Source: Rosettibacter sp037481715 (lineage in GTDB: Bacteria > Bacteroidota > Ignavibacteria > Ignavibacteriales > Melioribacteraceae). From it: DNA of 64,000 bases. Positions 51,103-60,892 of this stretch are shown here, one piece after another. The first letter of the stretch is position 1; each line of letters begins with the position of its first letter. The position numbers and the translations under genes were made by a program. The stretch covers positions 1-64,000 of the forward strand of contig JBBFLD010000012.1 in assembly GCA_037481715.1 (NCBI GenBank), in the 5' to 3' direction. The notes below the pieces were generated by a model. That model was not told the DNA's origin and did not search any database. It was given only the letters and a program-made list of their open reading frames with translations.

Positions 51103-52005
51103 TTATTTACAAACTGATAAAAGTTCATCCACAGTTGTTTCTGCAACACAAATATTTGTATCTGCACCTGAATAATAAATTTTAATACTTCCATCAGGTT
51201 CTTCAATCCATCCACATGAAAATACAACATTCTGTACATCACCAATTCTTTCATAATCATAATCTGGAGATAACACTGGTTCTTTTGTTTTACCGATAAC
51301 AATCCATGGTTCATTTAAATCAAGCAATACTGCGCCAAGTTTATATAAGCTTGAAATTCCAAAGCCTCTTACACCATGATAAAGCAAAAGCCATCCTTTA
51401 TTTGTTTTAATTGGAGGAGATGATAAACCAATTTTATCATTTTCCCATGTTCCTCTTTCTGGTTCCATAAGAATTTTATAACCACCCCAATGAATTAAAT
51501 CCGAACTTCTGCTAATCCACATATCTTTTCTTTCTTCTGCGGAAGGTCTATCAATTTTCCAGTAAAAGCCATTAATCTTTTCAGGAAAAATTGCACAATC
51601 TTTATTCGATGGTTCACTAATTGGTCCATGAATTTTGAATTTCTCAAAGTCTTTAGTCTCTGCCAGCATTACCAGAGGCATATACTTAGAATAGCCGGTA
51701 TAAGTTATGTAATAAGTATCTAATATTTTTGTAATTCTTGGATCTTCAATTCCCCACTCACAATATTTGTAAAATTCATGATGGTCGTGAGGAGTTAAAA
51801 TAGGCTTATCATCAACATTGAAATTATAACCATCATCACTCAATGCTTTAACAAAAGATGATCTACCATCAGGCATTTCAACTCGGCATAAAAGCAAATA
51901 TTTATCTTTATACTTAGTAACACCAGGATTAAAAATACTATTTACTTTGAATGGCACATCACTTTTAGTCAAGATTGGATTTTTATCATATCTTTTTAAG
52001 TGCAT
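51103..52005 (-). CDS. GH130 beta-mannoside phosphorylase-like protein
   Basis: Protein of 300 residues without signal peptide. The compact GH130 propeller shows 'KNPILTKSDVP', 'FNPGVTKYKDKYLLLCRVE', 'CEWGIEDPRITKI' with the probable catalytic Asp88, and 'PSNKDCAIFPEKING'. 'GLSSPPIKTNKGWLLLYHGV' and 'VVFSCGWI' complete the blades. The length is normal for mannooligosaccharide phosphorylases, which release mannose 1-phosphate in the cytoplasm and so save ATP. It follows the permease genes by 45 bp. The exact linkage (beta-1,4 or beta-1,2 mannosyl) is not deducible here. Confidence 0.92.
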   Translation of the reverse strand: MHLKRYDKNPILTKSDVPFKVNSIFNPGVTKYKDKYLLLCRVEMPDGRSSFVKALSDDGYNFNVDDKPILTPHDHHEFYKYCEWGIEDPRITKILDTYYITYTGYSKYMPLVMLAETKDFEKFKIHGPISEPSNKDCAIFPEKINGFYWKIDRPSAEERKDMWISRSSDLIHWGGYKILMEPERGTWENDKIGLSSPPIKTNKGWLLLYHGVRGFGISSLYKLGAVLLDLNEPWIVIGKTKEPVLSPDYDYERIGDVQNVVFSCGWIEEPDGSIKIYYSGADTNICVAETTVDELLSVCK

Positions 52006-52050
52006 AGTTATACTACCTCACATTAATTAACAATAATTATTTATATGAAA

Positions 52051-52860
52051 TTATTCTTTCATTCCTGTTGAAGCCATGCTTTGAATAAAATATTTCTGGA
52101 AAATGAGATAAGCAATAACAATTGGCAATGCAAGAAGAGCAGCCGCAGCAAGTTTTAATCCAAGTTGTGATTCTGCTCTTCCTCCAACTGCAAACAAAGT
52201 AACAAGTTGAGGCATGGTCATTTTAGATTCATCTCTAATTACTATAAGGGGCCAGAGAACTTCGTTCCATGATGTCATGAATGTAATTATTCCAACCGTT
52301 ATAATTGCTGGGATAGAATTGGGCCAAAGAATTCCATAAATAATTCTCAATTCACTGCAGCCATCTATTCTTGCAGCATCAATTAAATCCTGAGGAATGG
52401 ATTTGAAATATTGCCTGAACATAATGATGGCAAACGCATTCATTAAATAAGGAATGACTAATCCTGCATAAGAATCAATCCACCCAAATTTTACAATTAA
52501 AATATATTGAGGAATCAATGTTATTTGAAATGGCAACGTCATCGTAAAAACAATTACATAAAAAATTAAATTTCTACCTTTGAATTCAAGTCGTGCTAAA
52601 GCATAGCCAACCATAGAACTGAAAATCAAAACACCAATTGTAATTGTACCAGAAACAATCAAACTATTTATAAATGCCTTGCCAATTGGAATTTTATCAA
52701 ATATGATGAAGTAATTAGAAAAATTAATTTTTGAGGGAAGTAGAATTAAATTTCCAATTTCATTCTCGGGGGCAACAGAGGCAAAAATCATCCAGATAAA
52801 TGGATAAAGAAAAATCAAAGAGCCGAAAATTAATATTGCATAAAAAATAAATTTCTTCAT
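52051..52860 (-). CDS. Sugar ABC transporter permease, MalG type
   Basis: Protein of 269 residues from ATG 52860; an in-frame TTG lies two codons upstream. Six hydrophobic segments are present, the first at 'YAILIFGSLIFLYPFIWM'. The cytoplasmic EAA loop 'IPQDLIDAARIDGCSELRII' couples to the ATPase. It pairs with the MalF-type permease whose stop codon lies immediately upstream (TGATTATG). The 'GLKLAAAALLALPIVIAYLI' end segment is typical of the family. The substrate is probably a mannoside oligosaccharide. Confidence 0.93.
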   Translation of the reverse strand: MKKFIFYAILIFGSLIFLYPFIWMIFASVAPENEIGNLILLPSKINFSNYFIIFDKIPIGKAFINSLIVSGTITIGVLIFSSMVGYALARLEFKGRNLIFYVIVFTMTLPFQITLIPQYILIVKFGWIDSYAGLVIPYLMNAFAIIMFRQYFKSIPQDLIDAARIDGCSELRIIYGILWPNSIPAIITVGIITFMTSWNEVLWPLIVIRDESKMTMPQLVTLFAVGGRAESQLGLKLAAAALLALPIVIAYLIFQKYFIQSMASTGMKE

Positions 52861-52862
52861 AA

Positions 52863-53726
52863 TCAATCTTCTTTTTCAACAAATTTTTTTTGAATAAAGA
52901 CTACAAAAAGAATTAGTAAAGCGAAGAAGAATCCAAGTGTTGCAGCATAACCCATATGATAATAAAAGAATCCTTGTTTATAAATATAGAGCACAGCAGA
53001 TAAAGTACTATTAAGCGGACCGCCGCCTGTCATTACATAAGGTTCAATGAACAAAGAAAAACCACCTATTGTAGATAATACAACAACCATAAAAATTGTT
53101 GGGTTAATCATCGGCAAGGTAATTTTGAAAAACTTTTTAATGTGAGATGCCCCTTCAAGTTCTGCAGCTTCGTAATATTGCTTTGGCACAGTTTGAAGTC
53201 CAACAAGAAATAAAACAACATACAAACCAACATTTTTCCATGTAGCCATTATTGCAATTGAAGGCATAGCCCAATTAGGGTCTGTAAGCCAGCCTATTTT
53301 GTTTAATCCAATTTTAATTAATAATCTGTTCAACAATCCGCTTTCGAAACCATAAAGCTGCTGCCACAAAATTGTAATAACAACTCCGGAAACTATCACA
53401 GGCAAAAAATATGCAGCTCTAAAAAAGCCTTTTAATTTCAGATTTTGATTTAATAACTCTGCCAAAAAAAGTGCTACAATAATTTGTAATGGGATATGAA
53501 TCAAAAGAAAAATAAAAGTGTTTTTTAATGACTTCCAGAATAATTGGTCTTGAACTAATCTTTTATAATTTGCTAAACCAGTAAATTCCATTGGAGCTAT
53601 TATATTCCAATTATGAAAAGTAAGATAAATTGAAAATCCTACTGGGAAAGCAACAAACAACATAAAATGAATTATGTAAGGTGAAACAAATAAATAAGGC
53701 AATATTTTTTTCTTCATCATTTTCAT
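52863..53726 (-). CDS. Sugar ABC transporter permease, MalF type
   Basis: Protein of 287 residues with six membrane segments, starting 'LPYLFVSPYIIHFMLFVAFP'. The EAA loop reads 'VPKQYYEAAELEGASHIKKF'. It forms the translocation pore with the MalG-type permease. Its start overlaps the stop of the binding protein gene by four bases (ATGA), showing tight coupling. The short periplasmic loop after the first segment suggests a six-helix form rather than the longer E. coli MalF. Confidence 0.93.
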   Translation of the reverse strand: MKMMKKKILPYLFVSPYIIHFMLFVAFPVGFSIYLTFHNWNIIAPMEFTGLANYKRLVQDQLFWKSLKNTFIFLLIHIPLQIIVALFLAELLNQNLKLKGFFRAAYFLPVIVSGVVITILWQQLYGFESGLLNRLLIKIGLNKIGWLTDPNWAMPSIAIMATWKNVGLYVVLFLVGLQTVPKQYYEAAELEGASHIKKFFKITLPMINPTIFMVVVLSTIGGFSLFIEPYVMTGGGPLNSTLSAVLYIYKQGFFYYHMGYAATLGFFFALLILFVVFIQKKFVEKED

Positions 53727-55018
53727 TTTAGAAATAATAGGTTTACAGATTTTTCTGCATCATTTAATGCTTGTTCAGGAGATTTAATTCCATAAATAAC
53801 ACAAGCTTCATATTCAGAAGAAATTATATCAAATACTTCCTTAAGCACAGGTGATTGATCTGTTCCTTTTACAAATTTTGCCTGTTCAGCAAAAATTTTC
53901 ATCTTGGGATTTTTTTTGAAATAACCATCAAATAATGAATTCTTATCTATATTTTTTCTTCTTGGTAATTGATTTGTTATTTCAAGAAACTTCAAATCAT
54001 TTTCTTCACTTAGAAAAAATTTCAAGAACTCCCATGCCAATTTGGGATTTGGACATGTCTTAAATATCACAATGTTCTTTGGGTCGCCATAAGTATAAAT
54101 TGGTCCCTGATGATTATCTGGCACTGGAATTGTGCTGAAGTTATATTCAAAACCTTTTGGTTTATATTTTTCTGCATGTGCAATTTCCCATGGACCTGTA
54201 AATCTTGTTGCAATAATTCCATCAAGAAAAACATCCTGACGAGATGATAATCTTTCTTTCGGGAAGTAATTATTCTCGTATAAATTTCTTAAAAATCTGA
54301 ATACTTCGATTGCTGCTTTATTGTTGAAAACTGCTTTGTTGTTTTTAACGAGTGAGCCTCCGTTTGATGCAGCAAGATAAAGAGGATAAAAATCAAAAAA
54401 TCTTTGCCACCAAGTTACAATAGTTTCTGTGTAACCAAACCAGCGGTCAATGTAACCATCGCCATCTGTATCTTTCTTAAATTTTTTAGATGCATTAAAA
54501 AATTCTGAATACGTTTTTGGAGGATTTTTCATCGACAATGATTTAATTATGTTTTCATTATAAATCATCATCACTGGATTAATTTTCCAGGGAATTTGAT
54601 AAATATGTCCATCAGAAGATTTAACTTCGTTGATTACAGAACTGTCACATCTTTCATTCAAGAATTCCATGAAACCATCGAGAGTATCCAAAGCTACAAG
54701 CAAACCAGCACGAGCATAACCTTCTACATCTCCTTCCCACATATTAGAATAAATATCCGGGGTTGTTTTACCTACAATTGCTGCAAGAATTACTTCTTCA
54801 CTTGATTGCCCTTCTGGAACTGGTTGAAACTTCACCTTAAAGCCATGATTTTCTTTGTTCCATTTATCTACAATGTATTTTGCAAATTCTATTTCTTCAG
54901 TATTGTTAGAGGACCAATAAATAATTTCATTATGACTTTTGCTTTTATTTGTGGTGCATGAAATAATTATTACCAAAAAAGCTAATAGCATAAAAATATT
55001 TTTCTTATCAAATATCAT
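53723..55018 (-). CDS. Sugar ABC transporter substrate-binding lipoprotein
   Basis: Protein of 431 residues from ATG 55018, which overlaps the preceding stop by four bases (ATGA); an in-frame codon at 55033 would lie within the upstream gene. The lipobox 'VIIISC' puts the lipidated Cys near residue 21. The rest is a cluster B binding protein ('EIIYWSSNNTEEIEFAKYIV', 'WKINPVMMIYNENI', 'TRFTGPWEIAHAEKY'). It would capture oligosaccharides in the periplasm for the two permeases. Its place directly after outer-membrane genes joins outer and inner membrane transport in one operon. Confidence 0.92.
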   Translation of the reverse strand: MIFDKKNIFMLLAFLVIIISCTTNKSKSHNEIIYWSSNNTEEIEFAKYIVDKWNKENHGFKVKFQPVPEGQSSEEVILAAIVGKTTPDIYSNMWEGDVEGYARAGLLVALDTLDGFMEFLNERCDSSVINEVKSSDGHIYQIPWKINPVMMIYNENIIKSLSMKNPPKTYSEFFNASKKFKKDTDGDGYIDRWFGYTETIVTWWQRFFDFYPLYLAASNGGSLVKNNKAVFNNKAAIEVFRFLRNLYENNYFPKERLSSRQDVFLDGIIATRFTGPWEIAHAEKYKPKGFEYNFSTIPVPDNHQGPIYTYGDPKNIVIFKTCPNPKLAWEFLKFFLSEENDLKFLEITNQLPRRKNIDKNSLFDGYFKKNPKMKIFAEQAKFVKGTDQSPVLKEVFDIISSEYEACVIYGIKSPEQALNDAEKSVNLLFLK

Positions 55019-56550
55019 TGCCAGAGTTCCCAATAATTATCAATTGTCGGATATGGAGTTCGAGGAACTAAATTCCCTCTTTTAACAATATACAAATCAA
55101 TTGCTTTCACATCATTTTCTTCACTAACTTTGATTGATTTCAACAAATTCTCGTTAATTATTACTGAATATTTTTTCTTGAGTTCATTTAATTTGTAAAA
55201 TATTTTTTTTGTCAATTCTTTTTCAATGATATCACTATGTGATTTATTAACTGAATTCGTATCTAAATCTTTAATCTCTTTTTTCTCGATAAGAATTGAA
55301 TTAATCAATTCATTTTTAACTGTGCTGTAAAGAATTTTATCTTTCCACCATTTCGATTGTTCTTTCACAATTTCTCTTTCAAAGTAACCTTTTTTACGTG
55401 CTTCATCAGTTAATAATTTATCACGAACCATTCTCCATATAATATTTTCTAATGAACGTGAGTAATTGGCAAAACTGCGTTTGTCAAATTTTATGTATTC
55501 ATCTCTCACTCGATACCAATTAATAAAATCATTCAAAGTAATTTTAGAATCAGACATTTCAACAAGTGTAATGTTTTTTATATCTGAATCTTTGTAAAAG
55601 CTTAGTGCTTCTTTCAATTTTTCTGATAGGTTCCATTTTTCATAAATATCTTTTGGCAAATCATACATTGCCAGATAAGAGCGAAGAATTTGAAAAGCTT
55701 TTCTTTTAATTATTGGACTGGCTTTAATCATCAGTGAATGAACATAAATATCAGAAAGTTCGTCCATCTTTCTTTTTATTAAAGCAGTTTTTGCTTCGTT
55801 CATTATTCTATTTTGTTCGCTTTCATTTACAATCAGAGGATAATTAATATTCATAAGTTTGACGATATACCAGCCATCCAATGATTTCAATGGTTTAGAA
55901 AAACTATTTACATGCAGTGTATCGATTACTTTTGCAAGTTCTTTATTTTTCATTCCGAGCAAATATCTGTTTGATTTTAGATATCTGTCTTCATAATAAA
56001 CTGAATCATTAAATTGTTTGTTGAAAAATTTCTGAAAATCTATTCCAGCATTAAGTGAATCATAAATTAATTTTATCTCATCTTCTGAAGAAGAATATAT
56101 CCATTGAAGCTCAACCTCAATTAATTTTTGTTTGGCAACAGTATCAATTTCTTCATTTGTGTATGTAACTTTACTTAAAATTTCTTCTTTGAATAATTCT
56201 TCAGTTGCTATATCAGCTTCAAATTCATTAAATAGATTTTTTACTTCTGGTAGTGTATCAAGTTTTCTGCTGTATGCATCAAGTGCGAGCAGTTTTTCAT
56301 TGATAAGATGATTTATAAAAACTTTTTTGGAATCCTTTATTTTTTTATAGAAAGCTGGTCCAAATTCATAACAATTTATGAATTCATCTACAGTAATCTT
56401 AATATTTCCTACGCTTGCAACTACAGAATCCTGATAATTTAACGATTGAGATTTTATTAATGAAAAAGAAATAAAAAAGAATAGCAACAAATTAAAGGAA
56501 GTAAAAATATTTTTTGATAAGTAATTCAACTTAATCTCTGCTTTTAACAT
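55015..56550 (-). CDS. SurA/PpiC-like periplasmic chaperone
   Basis: Protein of 511 residues from ATG 56550 (a TTG two codons upstream would overlap the PorV-like stop). A signal peptide ends 'LIKSQS'. 'SVVASVGNIKITVDEFINCY' is the usual start of SurA/PrsA-type foldases, followed by a helical domain ('LINEKLLALDAYSRK') and a parvulin-like segment around 145-250 ('DGWYIVKLMNI'). A second chaperone-like repeat starts near 320 ('DSKITLNDFINWYR'). Whether the parvulin active site is intact cannot be judged by eye. Its position between a PorV-like protein and a sugar-binding lipoprotein suggests a dedicated chaperone for the outer-membrane proteins of this locus. Confidence 0.75.
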   Translation of the reverse strand: MLKAEIKLNYLSKNIFTSFNLLLFFFISFSLIKSQSLNYQDSVVASVGNIKITVDEFINCYEFGPAFYKKIKDSKKVFINHLINEKLLALDAYSRKLDTLPEVKNLFNEFEADIATEELFKEEILSKVTYTNEEIDTVAKQKLIEVELQWIYSSSEDEIKLIYDSLNAGIDFQKFFNKQFNDSVYYEDRYLKSNRYLLGMKNKELAKVIDTLHVNSFSKPLKSLDGWYIVKLMNINYPLIVNESEQNRIMNEAKTALIKRKMDELSDIYVHSLMIKASPIIKRKAFQILRSYLAMYDLPKDIYEKWNLSEKLKEALSFYKDSDIKNITLVEMSDSKITLNDFINWYRVRDEYIKFDKRSFANYSRSLENIIWRMVRDKLLTDEARKKGYFEREIVKEQSKWWKDKILYSTVKNELINSILIEKKEIKDLDTNSVNKSHSDIIEKELTKKIFYKLNELKKKYSVIINENLLKSIKVSEENDVKAIDLYIVKRGNLVPRTPYPTIDNYWELWQ

Positions 56551-56552
56551 AA

Positions 56553-57581
56553 TCAAAAAATTATATTAACAGAAAATGAATGAATGCTTTGGAGTCTACC
56601 AAAATCTCTGTATGCATAATCAAATCTTATCAAAGCATTTGAAAGAATTAATTTTGAGTTAATACCAAATCCTAATGACAATCCGCCTTCGGAATATTTA
56701 TTAAAAGCAGATTGATAGCCGCCTCTCAAGAATAAAAATTCTTTAAATGCCGTTTCAAAGCCAAAGTTCATACTTTCATAATCATTATTGGGATGAATTG
56801 CATCTGCAGCTACAGTAACTCTATAAATTTGATTATTAAACAAATTAGTTGAAATGCCGATTTGAAAAGTAAGCGGCAAATCCCATGAATTCATTTCAAT
56901 ATTAGTTGGTATTTGATCATTTGAACCTTGTTTATTCGGGTCAACACGAATAAAATATCTTGAATCTCTCCCACTCATTTGCATTGAAGTTCCAAAATTA
57001 TAAATCGATGCACCGATTACCATTCCTCCAAATAAATCAGTTTTAAATTTAGTTCCTGCATCAATTGCAAAAGCATAAGCAGACATATGCCAGATTTTTT
57101 GTTGAATATATTTACCAGTAAATCCAATAGAAAAGCGGTCAGTTAAATTTCTTGCATAAGAAATACCAACTGAAATATCACCCGCACTAAAATATTCTCC
57201 AGTACCTTCAGGTTGTTCTACAGTTCTAACCTTCATATCATCCATTGATAAAGATGTAAAACTGAAACCGATATTTCCAAATTCACCTAAAGGGATTACC
57301 AATCCTGCAAAATCAAAACTTGTATTTGCAATCCAATTAGTATGATTTAAGATTGCTTCAAAATTTTCATGAGAACTAATTCCAGCAGGATTCCAGAATA
57401 AAGAAGATGCATCGTTTGCAATACTAACAAAAGCACCTCCCATTCCAATTGCATTTGCCCCAACGGGAATTTCGAGAAAAGCTGCAGCTGTAGTTCCAGT
57501 TTTGGAAACACTTTGAGCAAAATAAACTGATGAATACAGTACAAAAACTACTAATAAAATTTTCTGATAAGCTTTGCGCAT
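56553..57581 (-). CDS. PorV/PorQ family outer-membrane protein
   Basis: Protein of 342 residues with a signal peptide ending 'YFAQS'. 'FLEIPVGANAIGMGGAFVSI' followed by 'ASSLFWNPAGIS' is the hallmark of the PorV/PorQ (FadL-like) family of small outer-membrane barrels, and the C-terminus 'FSVNIIF' ends in Phe. PorV shuttles T9SS cargo from the translocon to the attachment complex. A copy inside a glycan locus, directly after a large surface protein, may serve that protein alone. The stop lies within three bases of the next start, and GAGGT precedes its own ATG. Confidence 0.88.
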   Translation of the reverse strand: MRKAYQKILLVVFVLYSSVYFAQSVSKTGTTAAAFLEIPVGANAIGMGGAFVSIANDASSLFWNPAGISSHENFEAILNHTNWIANTSFDFAGLVIPLGEFGNIGFSFTSLSMDDMKVRTVEQPEGTGEYFSAGDISVGISYARNLTDRFSIGFTGKYIQQKIWHMSAYAFAIDAGTKFKTDLFGGMVIGASIYNFGTSMQMSGRDSRYFIRVDPNKQGSNDQIPTNIEMNSWDLPLTFQIGISTNLFNNQIYRVTVAADAIHPNNDYESMNFGFETAFKEFLFLRGGYQSAFNKYSEGGLSLGFGINSKLILSNALIRFDYAYRDFGRLQSIHSFSVNIIF

Positions 57582-57643
57582 AAAGACCTCATCAAAATTT
57601 TTACATCATATTTTTTAGTTCATGATAATAATGTTATACGTGT

Positions 57644-60600
57644 CTATTTAATTACAGCAAATTTGTCAATTTTTTCTCCTATGCCTGGTGCATCGACATG
57701 ATAAACATAAACACCATATGAAATATCCATTCCATCTTTAGAAACTAAATTCCATGATTCCTGGCCATTATCAATTGTACTGTTATGTTCGATTGTTTTA
57801 ACATGTTTACCACTGATAGTATAAATTCTTATTGTACATTGTCGAGGAAGATTGATGAAATAAATTCTTCTTTCTCCTCTTCCCACCTCAACTGTTGCAG
57901 GTTCCCATGATGCAGCACCAACATAAGGATTTGGAACAACAGCAACTTTATCTAAATCACTTTTTGCTTTAACCACATCAAATTGAGGTGCTTTGGTTGT
58001 AAACTCAAAATATTCTTTATTTCTAAATGGTTTTTTAGTTACAAGTTTATAAACATCACCAAATTGAGGTGGTCTTTGATTTGATTCTGCAATTGTTGTG
58101 TCTTTCATTAATGTAACAGACCAAGTTACTTTTAAATTAGAAAAAGAAGTAGCAGGCTTTCCAGCTGAATCACCAAGCACAATAAATATTGCATCACCGT
58201 CATCAAAAATTTCATTCTGATTAACATCTCTAAAAATAAATTGATATTTTTTGTTTTCGGTAATATTTCTTACAATGATATTTGATTGAATTGGTTTACT
58301 GAATGAAGTAGCAGGAAAAGATAAATCACCTTTACCTGGTTCAGTAAGTTCAATTTCAAAATCAGCTGGATAATCAATTCGTTTAGAATTATATGCTGCA
58401 GCAAATCGTGAATCAAAACCAATTTGAACAATATAATTACTGTTTCCTTTCTTCCAGCCGCTTTTGTTATAATCAACTTGAACAATATTATCATTATTAA
58501 TTCTCATTGAAAGCCCATGAATCACTTTCGAACTGTATGAATTTTTTTCCATAACTACAGGTTTAATTAATGTATCAAGAGTCTTGTAATCAACAATTTG
58601 AAATTTCGGTTTTGATTCATTATTAAATTTTGTTGATTCAATAAATTCTACACGATACGTATGATTATCTTTAACAGAATCAGGATCAAGAATTTCTATT
58701 GATAAAGAACCCGTTCCTGGACCACTAGCATAAAAATTATTTATAGCTGGTGGAATATAACCTGCGGCTGGAGGACGAGGAGTAACAACTGCAGTGTTTA
58801 CATCTGTTGTTATATTACCATTGATATCTTTCTTGATAATAGTTGTTGTTTCAGATGGCGGAATTCCTTCAAACTTTCCTTCTACTGTTGTAGTTGTAAA
58901 TCCTTGGTCATAAGCTGCAACTGCATAGTAATAAGTTTGTCCATTTTGAACAGTTGAATCGATGAATGAATGCTGCAAACCGGAATCATCTCCAAGATAA
59001 AACAGAGCACCATTTACATCAATTGGATGCAATCCTTTCACTCCATCAACCAAATCAAACTGAGCTATTGGTTTTCTAAATGTAGGTTTTCCATATGCAT
59101 CTGTTATAATTTTACTTTCAAGAAAATTTGGTTCAGTAGAACGATAAATTCTATAACCTTCGAAATTATATTTTTGATAGAATGCATCGAAAGTTTTTTC
59201 TGCTCGATCATCCCAGTAGAGTGTAACTTTATTATCACCTGGTATTGCTTTTAAAATTGGTTTTTCAGGAGGTTTAGCAAATCTATAGCTTGCATTGTAA
59301 ATCTGTTGAACTGTTTTCTTTCTTCTGAATAAATCATCTTTATCAATTCCAAAAATTAATGACATAGAAAATCTTTCAGTCTCACCAGTTTCTTGAAGCT
59401 TACCAGTAACTTGAGAATATTTATCACGACCCCACATATGAAAGAGATAGCTCGAGAAATAATTTGCCAGATTAACTCCAACAAGTGATTGTCCATGAGG
59501 TGCAGGCAAACCCGAAAGAACCTGCCAGTTTTCTTCATCACGATTTAATTCATACCGATGCACTGGGAAAATTGCAAAACCAGTTAATCCTAATTGGTCG
59601 GATTCATCTTTATCGAGAATTCCGAAATTTGGTTCACCTTGATCAGGTTTTCCATTTCCTTCAGTTCCATCTGGGTCTGGTCCTGTATATCCTTCATCAA
59701 AAGGACCAATGCCATCAGTTCCAACGTCATCATTCAATGGCTCATCTTTATCCCACTTTCCATTTCCATTTTGGTCAGTGAAAGAGCGCCAATTGCCATT
59801 TTCATCTGCGTCCCAGTGAGGACGCCACGAATAGCCATAAAAATTTTTAAAGTTAACTGTATCTCTTGCTGGAACTAAAATAAATGTGTCATCAAAAGGA
59901 GAAGTTATAAATCTTTGAGCTAAATTATTTCTTCTTTCATCAGTTAAACCATCTTGGTCATTATCTTTTCTATCGTCTGAAATACCTGGGCTTTCAAGAA
60001 AAGCATAACCTGCTAAACCAACAGGGCTCCAGTTGCCAGGACTACCTGTTGGAACTGTTGACCATGCATAAGATATATCAAGCAAATCATCATAATCTCC
60101 AGCATTGTTTGATGAATTATCATGACCACCAATTCCCCAATCTATGTATTGTGCAAATAAAGTTTTGTCATAATCAGTAGTACTCATATTTGTAATTTCA
60201 TAATACCAGAAAATTACATCTTCTGCTAAAACTTGAGACCACTGAAAACCTCGAGCTTTAACCTGCATCCCCAAACCCCCACGCGTTGGGTCATCTGCAT
60301 CAGGCGTAAAATTATTTTTAATTAAATATTCTCTATCTTCATTATCATCAAAAACAAAGTAAGTTTCTACATCTGCATTTTTAACACCTTTTCCAAAAAA
60401 GCCATTCCATAGACCATTCCAATCTGAAGTTCTATCGGGCCACTTAGAGGGCCAACTCGAAGGTTCATCACTTCTTGCTGGAATTTTTGAATACGGTGCT
60501 GCATAACCAGGTAGAGGCCACCAGCCGTATGTTACTCCAGTTGATGGGTCGTAACGAGTAAACTCATAATAATTTGTTTCAAGTGGATGAATCAAATGAC

Positions 60601-60880
60601 CGGCAGGGTCTTGTGCTTCTGCCTGAACTATTACTGCAACTCCATCAACATAAGTATGATTTGTCCCCTTGGGCCAAACTCCACTTCTGCTTGGTTCATT
60701 CAACCAATCTGCAATTTGACCAAAATTATAATAAACTGTAGCAGCAAGATTACCATCCATGTAACCTTTTCGAGTTTGGTTATGGTCCCCTTTATTTTTG
60801 TCAACTATAATTTGAGCATTAATGGAACTGCAAAAAATAAATATCAAATTAAAAACGAATAATTTCTTCATTGAAAACAC
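57644..60880 (-). CDS. Large exported protein with FnIII, Asp-rich calcium-type motifs and divergent T9SS-like C-terminus
   Basis: Protein of 1078 residues starting at GTG (60880) or ATG (60871), both behind AGGAGG; the signal peptide ends 'SINAQ'. Residues 25-500 form an uncharacterised domain ('ADWLNEPSRSGVWPKGTNHT', 'EDVIFWYYEITNMSTTDYDK'). Asp-rich loops near 305 ('DDRKDNDQDGLTDE') and 370 ('DQNGNGKWDKDEP') resemble calcium-binding dockerin-like turns. A fibronectin type III domain lies at about 540-680. The C-terminus ('VAVVPNPYVGA', 'IRIYTISGKHVKTIE', 'GVYVYHV') is a T9SS-like sorting domain without the NPFNP form. Position between a TonB receptor (12 bp) and a PorV-like protein suggests a surface glycan-capture role in place of SusD. 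Confidence 0.72.
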   Translation of the reverse strand: MFSMKKLFVFNLIFIFCSSINAQIIVDKNKGDHNQTRKGYMDGNLAATVYYNFGQIADWLNEPSRSGVWPKGTNHTYVDGVAVIVQAEAQDPAGHLIHPLETNYYEFTRYDPSTGVTYGWWPLPGYAAPYSKIPARSDEPSSWPSKWPDRTSDWNGLWNGFFGKGVKNADVETYFVFDDNEDREYLIKNNFTPDADDPTRGGLGMQVKARGFQWSQVLAEDVIFWYYEITNMSTTDYDKTLFAQYIDWGIGGHDNSSNNAGDYDDLLDISYAWSTVPTGSPGNWSPVGLAGYAFLESPGISDDRKDNDQDGLTDERRNNLAQRFITSPFDDTFILVPARDTVNFKNFYGYSWRPHWDADENGNWRSFTDQNGNGKWDKDEPLNDDVGTDGIGPFDEGYTGPDPDGTEGNGKPDQGEPNFGILDKDESDQLGLTGFAIFPVHRYELNRDEENWQVLSGLPAPHGQSLVGVNLANYFSSYLFHMWGRDKYSQVTGKLQETGETERFSMSLIFGIDKDDLFRRKKTVQQIYNASYRFAKPPEKPILKAIPGDNKVTLYWDDRAEKTFDAFYQKYNFEGYRIYRSTEPNFLESKIITDAYGKPTFRKPIAQFDLVDGVKGLHPIDVNGALFYLGDDSGLQHSFIDSTVQNGQTYYYAVAAYDQGFTTTTVEGKFEGIPPSETTTIIKKDINGNITTDVNTAVVTPRPPAAGYIPPAINNFYASGPGTGSLSIEILDPDSVKDNHTYRVEFIESTKFNNESKPKFQIVDYKTLDTLIKPVVMEKNSYSSKVIHGLSMRINNDNIVQVDYNKSGWKKGNSNYIVQIGFDSRFAAAYNSKRIDYPADFEIELTEPGKGDLSFPATSFSKPIQSNIIVRNITENKKYQFIFRDVNQNEIFDDGDAIFIVLGDSAGKPATSFSNLKVTWSVTLMKDTTIAESNQRPPQFGDVYKLVTKKPFRNKEYFEFTTKAPQFDVVKAKSDLDKVAVVPNPYVGAASWEPATVEVGRGERRIYFINLPRQCTIRIYTISGKHVKTIEHNSTIDNGQESWNLVSKDGMDISYGVYVYHVDAPGIGEKIDKFAVIK

Positions 60881-60892
60881 TTTACCTCCTAA

